Shown piece after piece: positions 20,863 through 32,170 of a stretch of 64,000 bases of DNA. Within the stretch, counting starts at the first letter, position 1. Every line of letters starts with the position of its first letter. The notes under the pieces were generated by a model. The model saw only the letters and a list, made by a program, of their open reading frames with translations. It did not search any database and was not told the origin of the DNA. Position numbers and translations under genes: made by a program. The DNA is from Centropus unirufus (taxonomy: Eukaryota; Chordata; Aves; Cuculiformes; Centropidae): NCBI GenBank assembly GCA_013397695.1, contig VYZI01000083.1, positions 620,001-684,000 of the forward strand. Reading direction: 5' to 3'.

Positions 20863-23800
20863 TATTATTAAGGAAGAAAAATAGGAAGTAAAGCAATTAG
20901 AATGTAATTTAAACACCCCAGTAATTTTGACAGTCAGGAATTTCAGTGAGTAGATCATTGTGCTGTGCCCAACTGAATGAAGTGACAGAACCTTAATGTC
21001 ATGTACAGCTTTTAGTAGCCTTATTGTATCACAGCACTTTGGGAATGAACTTTGGAAGGTGAAGGTTTGAGGTGTCGTTTCATATCAATGCAACCCTTCT
21101 GCCCCTCCTCAGCCACATCAGCAGTGGACAGCAGAGGTGAAGCTGCTCCCTTAAAAGGATTTAATCATCCTCAAATTTCAGAATAGTGAATTGTCTTTAC
21201 CAGAAATGCCTTCACACAGCCAGGGCTGCCCGGTGCAGAGGCTATGAGCTGCCACAGAGCACTACTGGACTGATGTCCACACAAGGCAGTGCGGCATCCA
21301 CAATGTGGGAAAGCAGCCTGAGGGGAGAGCAGGGTGTGAAGCACACACACAGTGCACAGATTCCATGTGTAAAGACTGGAGGTTTGCACTTTGACCTGTG
21401 CTTTATCCTAGTTTGGGTTCCGTGTGAGTCAGATGAAAAGTCATTGGACTTAAGCGTCTCAAGAAAGACAAAGGAAAAGAAAGGCCAGGCTCTCGCAGCT
21501 TGTTTCAGGAAAAAGATTAAAATGCACTTTCATCCTTCAGATGAGGGGACCCAAATCCCCATGACAATCTGCGAGAAGAATATTTCAACCACCAAGGCTT
21601 ACAGGATCAGAACTGAAACTTTGCTCGGCCTCTGTTTTGGAGATGTCACGGGCTCATTTTTGATGGTGCTAAAAGAATGGAGGAAGAGGTTTGCAGTGAG
21701 CACTAATTGAGCACAGTGGAGTAGACGTTTGGGAGCTCTGCACATATACCTTGATAAAAGATATTCCTTGAAAGAGGAAGGGATGAATGAGGGCTCCTGT
21801 AATCATTTTTGAGTATCTTTCAAACAGACCAGAAATATGTAGCAAACTCAAAATGCCCTTAAAAGTGTAGAGATGCCTGAAAAGATATGTTTCAGTGAGT
21901 TTATTAAATTAAAAAAAACACATGAATTTTCATCCTGTATTTTTATCTTTGATGAGATGATTCTCTTGGTCCTTGTACTTGCTGACTTAAAAAATGATTA
22001 CTCTGCAGAGAATCTTTAATGTCTTTATGTCAGCTCTCAGTCTTCCTCTGTAGTCTAGGTCTTGGGAGAAAAAACAGAGGGGTAAAATGGCAGCAGAGAC
22101 AGATTTGTTAAGATATCCAAATGTGAGTGCATGCAGAATCCTTCCCCATTCCCATGCACACTGCTCAACGTCATCTTTAAATGGTGAAAATGTCTGCTTA
22201 AGAATGACACTTGTGAGCCACCGTGGGTGGATTGTGCCTGTCACCTTCTCCCTTAGCGCAGTATGGAATACATACGGTATGTACTGGGGGCAGGGACTTT
22301 GGTTGGGTACTTCTGATGCAATGAGGAAGTGGGTTTGACCGAAGAAGGTAACAAACCAATTTCAGCCTTGCCAGATGAGAATTATTGGCTTGACCTGGAG
22401 TGACATAAGTATAAACTTTTTAATTTGCTGTGTTTTCAGATTTTATTTTTCTTGTCTCCCAAAGAAAGAGACTTCTAGGAAAACACTTGAGAACATGTAA
22501 GAGAATTACACTTTTAATATTATAGTCCTCATTATTTTAATTAATGGCTGCAAGAAGTTGCTCTGAGACAATTTTTTAAACTTCCTGAAATCATCGTTAA
22601 TATTTGATGAGAGGAAGAACACCATCTCCTCAAGTAATGAATTGGTTTGTTATGAAACCATGTATCTAGCACACTTCTTGGGCAGAATGTGTTAATTTCT
22701 TTGACTCACACTGCTCCCAAATGACTCTAACCTCCATTTAAAGATGGGTTTTCTACCTGCAATGCACTAAGATGCTGCCTACTTTTTTTTTTGCCACTCC
22801 CACATTTTGAAGTGGAAGCTGCCTGGTTTGAAATATCCCTTCGTTCTGAAAGTTGCTGTTAGGCGTGTGTGTGAAAGCACTTGTTTGCTCCAGAGTAATG
22901 TGGGGAGGAAGCCTGGGAGCTGGAGCTGGACAACTGAAGCACCAGCGTGTTATAGTGGGCAGATATCTTGTGGGGATCAGCCAGAGGGAGGACAAAGATC
23001 TCCTCAGCTGACTTAGTGCTTAAACACAAATGCCTTTGAAGATATTGCTCCTGCTTGTTGAATCCCTGCCATGTCTGCTCCCTATTGTCTTTGTAACCAA
23101 ATAAGTTTAGATAGAATTATCAGAATATGTGGACACATTAGGAATGTCAGCTTCCAGTCGTGTGGGTTTGTTTGGGTTTGTGTGTTGGGCTGATTTGAGT
23201 GAGACGTGCTGAGCTTGCAATGAATCAGTTCTACTGCTTCTTTTCAGTGCTCAGGTCAGCTTTCTTTAGTTTTCTCTCTCTGTTTTTTTTTTTCAATTGT
23301 CCTATTGCTCAGATGGCACCACAAGGAGGCCTGCAGCCTCTCATTCCTCCAGTATGTGCTGCAGGGTTTCACCTTTTCCAGATATTCCGTTGGCTGCTTT
23401 ACTGTTTATTCCCTTCTCTATATCTTCATTTCATGTTGAACCAGCTTTCTTAGTGCTCCTTCTCTGATTTTCCTCCCTTTTCAATAATGCATAATTCTTT
23501 TTCTATTTAAAAGAATAAGAAAAAATCCACGAAATGGATTTTGTTAGCAGACTAGGCAGTATAACTGTATGGCACAGATCCTATAAACAGAACAGCTGAT
23601 TTCTGTCATATGCAATGCGAGATGCAGGCATGCACCCAGGTCATAAAGTCTGCTTTCAACATTGGCAGTGGAAATTTGCCTTTAAGGAATGGTAGAGAAG
23701 AAAAAGCATAAAGAATAATAACATATGTTTAATGTGCTGTAGTTAATCAAGAGAAATCTCCATGCCCCAGGTTACCAGTTGAGAGAAGCACTCGGGTTCT

Positions 23801-26800
23801 TTTCAGATTCAGGACGGTATCTGGGTCCCCAGGGTAGAGAACCTGGCAATTGCAGAAGATTTATCAGCCCGGTGATGTTGGGTGTCTGAATTCTGTGCTA
23901 CCCAGAATCTGTAACTGGTTTGTAAAGAAATCTGAGTATAGTTTGGTTTTTCCTGTTCCTTCAGAGCTTTCCAAATAAGCTTTCATTTTCACTTAATTCC
24001 ACTAAGGGTCACAAGGACAAAGTGAAGAAAATATTAGTTTCCTGTTATTCTGTTTTAATAATATTTATTTGTTTGTATAAAACACCCAAGTAGTGACTTT
24101 ACCAGATAAAAAGCCTGAATTTCAGAATACCTGAAAATTATTGTAACAATGATCTTTAGTAATTCCACAAGTTATTTTGAACTAATAAGTTATGGGTTGT
24201 TGTGGGTTTTTTTTGTTACTGCATTGGTCTCTGTGGACATAATTAATAGTGAAATTGTTTTTCATTTTTAACAAGAATATTTCCTAGTGCCCCTGAAAGT
24301 GAAGGCATGTTTTATAATTAATAATTCTCTCTGTTGAAAAAAAAATCAAATATCATAATGGCCACATTCTTTGCATGACTGGAAGGCAGCTGCTAAGCAC
24401 CCTGTGAAGTCGGACCTCAAAACCAATTCTGAATGAAATTCTAAGCTGGTATAAATAGGCATAATTTCATTAAGTTCAGAGGAATTATGTTTGCCTGCTG
24501 CAGTCTTGACAAGGCCTTTATTACCATTATATTAAGCATAGCAGTAAGTCACTGACTTCCATACTTTCCAAAAGCTTTTATAGCTTCTGAATGTACTGTA
24601 AACAAGAGTGGGGTAGATTGTCAATTTAAGGCGATCTAACGGCACCATTTCCACAGAGGTGTGTTATTAAGAACACAAAGAATCTTGAAGGCTCTGCAGC
24701 TGACTCTTCAGTCATCCCTGTCTTCTGGTGTGGGGCAACTTAGAGGAGTTCATTCTGCTAATACATGAATAGAGCAAGTGTGATGGGGGAGACAAAAGAT
24801 GGTCCTCTTTCATTTAAATCTGTCACTGAGAAACGTTTGTTTAGGACGAGTTTTCTCAGCACTTTAGAGAGAACTGTTTGTACGCATTGGTGATTTGAAG
24901 AGGAAGGTAAGACAAACATAGTACCTTATCCTTTATGGAAGATTTTTTCCCACCACCCCATCCTGTCTAAGGGTACAGCGTTACACTGCCTGTGTGTAAA
25001 TCAATAACTGGTTACCAAGTCATCCTTGCTTGATGTGGCTTTACTTTTCTTTTGATATTTCTTCTTCTAATGGGGAGGGAAAGGGTGACTGGAATGTTTC
25101 AAGGCAGAGAAACAAAACCTTTGTCTTGCCCTGTTTCAAAACCTATTTAGAAGGAAAATCAGGACTGATTTCTTCTTTTCACAAATTCTTTAGTATTGCA
25201 TGTTTTCTGTTCCACGTGCCTGAGGTGTTGCAGATGTTGTCGCCTGGTCTAATGGCTGTCTTAAGTTTGGGCACTACCCTGAGGTAGTGGAAATCTCATG
25301 GAAGACTTGGACAGGTTTGGTCTCTGGTCTCGAGAGGGTGCATGACCATACTACAATCACAGATGGAAAAGTCCCGAGTGTTCTGGGAAGCTTCTCCTTG
25401 TGATACTGTCAGCTCAGTCTACAAATGGCAGCTTCAGTAGCCCTGAAAGAGGATGTAATTGAGCAGTTGCCAGCCTAATGTGACAGGCTTAAGAGGTATG
25501 AAGAGCCTGATGCATTTTGAACGCATCTCCCTGAGAACTCTCCAACTGACTGGTTACTCGAACCTAATTTTACTCAAACCCCAGGCACTTCTCCCAGCAT
25601 CAGCATTCGACATACGGCGCAGGCAGTGCTCCCTCTTCTCTTTGTGCCACAGTGGCAGGACGTGATGAAGTTCACACAGCTGTCATCCTAAATAGATGTG
25701 AATTATATGTAATGGGCCGTGTTACCAGCTTGTAACACAAAAGCCTGATACCGAGCCCATTGATGCTGATCCCTCTATTGACTATAATGGATTTCTGATC
25801 AGACCCTAAAGATAAAGGAAGAAGACAGAAATGAAAGAACAAAACATGAACAGCAAGTGAGTCTAAAGGGAGCAGAAGAGTCTGCTGAGGTCTGAGCACT
25901 GAACTATAGAAAACCCTCACTGAGAATCCTGCATGCATTCACAACTGAAAAATATTTACTGAGAACATTTAACAAAATGGGTTTAAGTGCACATAATCCA
26001 TTTATAAACCATGCACAACTATTGGGTAAATTGAGCTCATTGTTTGTATGGTTGTCTCTGCAATCAAACTGTAATCATGTGTAAACTGTAAGCAGCCATG
26101 TGCAGTTCATATGCAATTATTTACAAACTGAGTTCATGAAATCCAATTGTATTACCAGTGATAATGAACTTCAGCATGTAATGGGGCTTTTTAAACATCT
26201 TTACAATGCTTCAGTGCCTTTCTTCCTATTTTAAACCCTTCTGAATTTAAAAATATATTAACACATACTACATGTTCCTGGATTACCTTTCATTTAGTGA
26301 TGAAGTTCATGCCGCAGAATTCAGTGCCTTGCTGTAGCCTGCATCTTCCATGCATACTTGATCACTACAACTCCAGCTCAGATCCAGAGTTTGTAATGTA
26401 ACTCAGAACAGCGATACTGTGAGCTGACAATACAGGAAGAGAGGTTTGAAGCTATACTACTTTCCTTTCAAGGCTGCTAAAAGGTGTTTATTATTTGCTG
26501 CCTTACCAATCCATAAGCTTTTGAACCTTGAATGGTAAGTCAGCACAGCTTTGCCGGTGGTGAGAAATGAAGAACCGTATTAATGCTCTTTCTTTTAACA
26601 TTCTTCTTTCTAGTTTCTCTGGGAAGCAAGCCACAAAAACTTCATGAAGTTGCAAAGCCATATGAAAGTTTCATTAATGTACTTTGGAGAGGACCTCATT
26701 ACTCTCCACTTTACTGCTTGCCCAGAAGTGCTTAAAACTTTTATGCCAAACCACCACCGTAATGTGTCTCCGGCCCATAAACATGAAACAGTGCTCTGTG

Positions 26801-29800
26801 ATGGGGCTGCTTCACCTTTGTTTCCCTACACCTCTAAAAAGAGTGAAATTCCCAGCCTTAGTCCAGTGTCACGATATCATAGTTTTCACTGACATTTTGT
26901 GTATGGTGGATCAGAATGGGATAGACAGGCATTGGAGACATGATTTTGGAAAGGATGCTTCTACAGGAATAAATCCTGAGGTTCCTTGAGACTCTCTCTG
27001 GCAAGCTGCTGAGGCAGGGCTAATGAGTTAGCGTTTTCCGTCCCTCCCGACTGCCTCTGGAGTGAGCAGTCTGAAGAAGATGTGAGAGAGTAGCAGCACT
27101 TTTTCCACACAAGAATCAACCAACTGCAGGGTTCTGCAAAGAAAGATTTTTTTTCCTGTCCGAGCTATAACCATCTCCACTAAGAGAGAAACAGCAAAGA
27201 GATCTGCGGGTCCAGGAAAGGAAAAGGTGGTGGCAGTGGGGATATATGCTGGAGTCAGACAAAATACTGGTTAATGTTATGGGAGAAAAGGAAGCCAAAG
27301 CCATCCTTTGATTAAAAAACTTAGAAGCTGTTTTTAGTCTGACCTTCCTCATTTAAATAATAGTTGTTTCTTTCCTTTCGTGAGGGTATAAATTCATGAA
27401 AATTCTTCCCCCTCAAATTTCTACAACCTGCCTTTAAAGAAAAATACCACAGGACACCAGCCTGCTGCTAGGGGAAAAATGTCAAGGTGAGGTCTGGCCA
27501 TACATCATCCCTAAACGCTGAGGCGCGAGGATTTCAAGGGGGAAGGTATTTATCATGTGATATTGTTCTATTACAATGACTCTATATTTCTGTTCTGCCC
27601 GGTGATGGATGCATGCTGTGTGCCATCATTCTTCAGTGCACCGGGGTGCCAATAGCTCACTGTGGCGTTGTTAAACAGCTGCATTCAGGCTGACTCTGAC
27701 CGAAGGCTTGGGCTGGTGTCAGCCAATCTGAGAGCAGCCCATCACGGCAATCCCAGCACATCGGGGTCGTTATCAGTACAGAGTTTCTAGATTGTTCATC
27801 CTGAGATGGAGCAGCTTTCCTAAGAGCTTGGCATAAAGATTATGATGGGCAGCCTGTGTGAGACACAGAAGACATGGAGTAACTGCGCTGTGTGCGTAGC
27901 TTGAGCTTCATTCCAGGAAGCACGTAGAGTGCTGGAGACTGCACTATCTGCCCCGACTACTGTAACGAGTTGTATTCCAGCCCTACCTCTTCTCGGAGCA
28001 GAACACACAGCAGTTCTGGTCTCAAAGGCATGCTAGCAGAGCTAAAGGTTTATTTGCAAACTAGAGTTTCTGTGGAACTTTAGTCATGTTTTTGCTAGAA
28101 CCCATAATTTTGGAAACAAAATATGTTCATTTCAAGTATTTGTTGATGTTAATAATTTAACATTAATGTTAAATAACACCAGAATTTCATAATGTAAAGG
28201 TGTTTCCTGAATACATGAAAGACTGTAAATACTATTAAGATCATTCCAGTTGGACCGGAATCAAAAACAAACACTTGTAGAAATGCCTACACTTGGCTGT
28301 TTTTATTCACTCAGCTATAGCTGCACCTAACAATGTGGAAGAGGGCTTTTTTACAGCTTTGGGTACATATCTGTGGACAATCTTGGTCTGTGCTTTCCAC
28401 CTTCTCAAGGCATGGCTGGTTGAGACTGGGGGCTCCAGACGAAAATGCTGTCAGCCCACTTCTGGGGCATGGTAGAAGAAGCGCTTAACAAAAGTTCTAT
28501 ATGTAACAGAGAAAGCAGCTTAGGAAAATGACTCTAAGGGAAAGTGAAGCAGTTTCATTCCCTCCTCCTCGCATCAACTCACTGAGTTTTTCCTTTGAGC
28601 TGTGTTGTAACTGTTAATTGTTGCCCGACGGCGCAGGCTGCGCTGCTCCACTGAGCACCAGGCTCTGCTCTGAAGGCCTTGCCCACACGAACAATCTGGC
28701 ATGCGGTGGGAACACATCCACTGCATCCTTCTTTATGAAACGGGAGAATACCTTCCTTTCTGAAAGTTAGGGACTTTTTTAGCTGCTCCTGCAAGTAGGT
28801 GGAGCGGTTTAGCTACCACATGCTTTGCTCCAAGGAAACAGTCACCAAAAGAACGGATACGAGGAGAGGCTTTTCAGGGAACTATTCAGTGTGCTCCAAA
28901 CCTCACTTTGCAGGGAGTGAAAGCTAGGGTGAAATGTTTCTTCACCTTTATTGCCTCCACCGTTGTTCAAGTAAGGATCAGTTATGTTTTTGCCTTGTGT
29001 AAAAAAAAAATCATGCTGGGACTACTAGAAAACTGAACTAAGTGTATTTCATTCAATTTAGAAATAACCTTGCTAGAGAGGCCTTGAAATCTTATCCAAA
29101 TATGCATTTCTATCATCCTTAAGAGATACTGCTCTTAAGTTATTTGATTGTAATGGAGGTAATAATAGGAAAATTATTTTAATCTTTGCTTTTGCAGAGG
29201 CATGTTTGACTATTATGCTGTCTTCCTACATCAAGAACTCATTCAAAAGAGATGTGTAGAATGGATTACTCGGGAAACAAGGTCAGTTTGTTTTATTTCA
29301 ACAATGTATTCAGACAGCTAAGCTGATATGGCTTCCACAGTACTGCTCCTTCTGTCCTGTTACAAGGAAGGAGACAGTGAATTTAGGGTAGTGGTTTCTT
29401 AGGTGATGGTTTTTGTTTGTTTTTTTTTGAAATGTCGTGCACTTTATTCATTTGGAAAGTTTGGAAAACATTTGAAAACACTTAATCCACCTTCTAATTA
29501 CAGGCATGAATTAGATACAGCAATGAAGGTACTGTAAAAATGTGGTTTGGACATTTAGGCTAGTTTGCAAATGCCATGACTTTTAAACTTAAAATAAAAA
29601 ACCTGTATTTACACACTTGGACCTCAAATTTGTCCCAAGAATTTTGATATATTCTCTTTCTACAAGCTAGGTTTTTTCACAGTAGAGGATCATCTGTCTG
29701 TGAGGCCTTTGCTTGATGTGGGATCAAGCGACTTCTCTCCTGCTCTCACTCTAATGCGTAAACTTTAGATTATGTGCAGCTTTGTGCTACTGACCTGGCT

Positions 29801-31087
29801 GCAAGGTACCACCCAAAGGGGGGGTTGTCTGCTCTCCAGCTGTGTCTTTAAACCACATTGTTGAAATCATGTGAATGACTTCAGTCTGTGGAATCAGGTA
29901 CAGACATGTGCAAGTGAAACACATTCTCTTTAGGACCTGTTCTCCGTTAGATGTGTGAATCATAGTTCCGGAAAGCAGGACTGTCCTTCTGGCCGCAGGC
30001 CACATTTTTGGAAGACTAAGAAATAGTGAAATATGTCACTTAATTCTGCCAGAACATTTGAGAGCAGCTTTGGATGCGAATTCACATCCTTGTTTAGTTC
30101 TGCTTTGTTAGTGGAAGGTTTGAAATGTCGTAAAGTAAATGGGACTCTGTTCCTTGGGTCAAGCTGAAGACTTCAGATCAATACATTACATAGCTTCATA
30201 TTTTTCATCTTGTTTGTCATTGTCTCATGCAGAGATGTTGAGCTTCTAACTTTCTGAGAGCGGAGTTTTCTTGTACAATTGTTTGCTTCCTTATATCTTT
30301 GCACAACAGATTTTCAGTCCCACTGGGCTGGCACCAATTGCAAGAATGTTACTTACATTTATTTTTTGTTTTCCCACATGCTCTCTCAGGAATTTTCAAG
30401 CTTGCAAGACTATGAAACTATAAAAATGAAAAAGATTTGGAGTTTTAGGCTGCGTCAAACATACTTTTCATGGTTTGTGCTCTCTGAAAGTCAAGCACAA
30501 TCGGGTTTCAGACAGTGCTCAAATATCTAGAGTCAGTATTATACTGTTGACTCCATTATCAGCTGTTACAGTCCCAGGGCTGGGAGAAGGAGGCTCTATC
30601 TTTTTGCTCATGCAGACATCTAAAAATTTTGACTATTGTGGGATTTCATTTAAATTACATCAAGGAAGAGCAGGCAGCCTAGAAACATAGATTTGTTCTG
30701 TTCGCTGGTGACTTAGTTTTTCCCACTTCTCTGGGACCTTTGGACCAATTCTTGCTGGTCCTCTTGGAAAAAGAGGAGTGCTCTCAGGATGGCACTTTCT
30801 AAACCGTTGCACCCGAAGTCAAGAAAAATGTGAGGAGGAATACATTTTGCTTTTGGAATAGAGTGGATGACTTGGACCTGAGTTTTCAAACTAGGACCCC
30901 TTTGTAAGAGGGAAGGACATCATTAATATTGTAGCAGTGACAGGAATGAGACTCTTACTTTTAGAGGGATGTTCACCAGAGCAACATCTAACCCTTAGCA
31001 CTGGAATTGTCTACTTGGAAAACATATTTAGAGGCTCAAAGTGAAGCACTGTTTTTCTTCTAGGTCCCCATATCCACAAGACTGTGT
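20863..31087. other. Long unique non-coding stretch
   Basis: No transposon or confident gene is seen over about 10 kb. It contains the splice-flanked open segment at 29198-29281, an acceptor-plus-ORF arrangement at 26614-26974, and a perfect 20-base palindrome at 28155-28174. The 174-codon frame at 21186-21710 is the longest outside the gap and CR1 regions. It has no recognisable domain or flanking gene signals and overlaps a minus-strand ORF, so it is not called. Confidence 0.5.
28155..28174. repeat. Perfect 20-base AT-rich palindrome
   Basis: ATTTAACATTAATGTTAAAT equals its own reverse complement. It is embedded in TAAT/TTAA-rich DNA, preceded by GTTAATAATTTAAC (28148-28161), which is similar to homeodomain or HNF1-type sites. 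No function is established. Confidence 0.6.
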
Positions 31088-31431
31088 GATACCGTGGCCT
31101 TTCAATACTTAAAGGGGGCTTGTAAGAAAGATGGGGAAATACTTTTTAGCAGGGCCTGTAGCAATAGGACAAGAGGTTGTGGTTTTAAACTAAAAGAAGA
31201 GAGGTTTAGACTAGATATTAGGAAGAAATTTTCACATGAAGGGTGGTGAAACACTGGCACAAGTTGCCCAGAACGGTGGGAAATGCCCCATTCCTGGAAA
31301 TATTCAAGGTCAGGTTGGATGGGTTCTGAGAAACCTGATCTGGTTGAAGCAGTCCCTGCTCACTGCAGGGGTGTGGATGAGATGTCCTGTAAAGGTCCCT
31401 TCCAACCCAAACAATTCTGTGATTCTGTATG
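31088..31431 (+). mobile_element. CR1 LINE fragment (ORF2 end plus 3' UTR)
   Basis: It matches the last several hundred bases of avian CR1. It begins in the 'tttcaatacttaaaggggg' region of the ORF2 C-terminus and continues through 'tagactagatattaggaag' and the 'ggtcaggttggatggg' block. It ends in 'ggtcccttccaacccaaac' and two octamers, ATTCTGTG and ATTCTGTA. The reading frame is broken by stops and indels, so no functional protein is made. It carries the CTTTTTAGCAGGGCC variant also seen in the copy at 55940-56690, which suggests the same or a related subfamily. Confidence 0.9.
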
Positions 31432-31689
31432 CTTGGAAGGTAAATAAAACATGGTTCATATATATTAAAGAACACGTTGGGGATGGACTGTCCTAGAGAG
31501 CGTGGAAGATGCATATGGTGCTGTGCTACTGAGTTGAACCACTTTGGTGGAGCTCACCTGTGCCCTGAGGACAAACACACAGCCTGTGCCCACTGCTTAG
31601 GTTCTACATATTTATACAGAGAAGCATAGAAAGAGGCCCTGGATGGATTTGCTGCAGTACTTGGGGTAGAGCAGTTCAGAAACAGGACT

Positions 31690-32170
31690 TTGAATCATGA
31701 ATTTATTGAATAGTTGAGGTAAGGAGGGACCTATGGAGATCATCTTGTCTAACCTACTTTGTGAAACAGGGTCACCTAGTGCAGACAACTTTGGAGTATC
31801 TCCAAGGATGGAGCCTCCCAAACCTCCCCAGGCAACCTGTGCCAGTGTTCAGCCACCCTCATGGAGAAAAGACAGTTCCTGATGTTCGGGTAGAACATCC
31901 TGTGTTTTGGTGTGTCTGTTGCATCTTGTCCTGTGTCTGGGCACCACCTGGAAGAACCTGCCTTCATCACGCCCTCCCTTGAGATATTTACAGTCAATGC
32001 ACTGATACGCCCCAAACCTCTTCTCCAGGTTGAACAATTCCAGCTCTTTCAGCCTTTCCTATTATCAGACATCCTCTAGTCCCTTCCTCACCTTAGTGGC
32101 TCTAACCATCAGCTCCGTACCCATACTGTACTGGGGATTCCAGTACTGGATACTGGATTCCAGTGCTTAG
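31690..32170 (-). mobile_element. CR1 LINE fragment, minus orientation
   Basis: On the minus strand this is a CR1 3' portion. Plus-strand landmarks in order are 'aggagggacctatggagat', 'aatatctccaaggatgga'-like text, 'caggcaacctgtgccagtg', 'tgtcctgtgtctgggcacc', 'cttctccaggttgaac', 'ctctttcagcctttcc' and 'gtactggggattcca'. It is longer than most copies here and lacks the 5' end, ORF1 and most of ORF2. Remaining ORF2 is interrupted. It lies tail to tail with the plus-strand copy ending at 31431. Confidence 0.9.

Noticed and set aside
19907..20958. Open frames of 315 to 346 codons
   Set aside because: They consist almost wholly of undetermined bases; the N run is simply read as unknown residues. 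Not genes.
21186..21710. 174-codon plus-strand open frame
   Set aside because: Low-similarity composition, opposite-strand overlap, no splice or promoter support and no known family.
24860..24906. TTTTCTCAG acceptor and AAG|GTAAGA donor flanking 47 nt
   Set aside because: All three frames contain stops, so it cannot be a coding exon; a non-coding exon cannot be judged from sequence alone.
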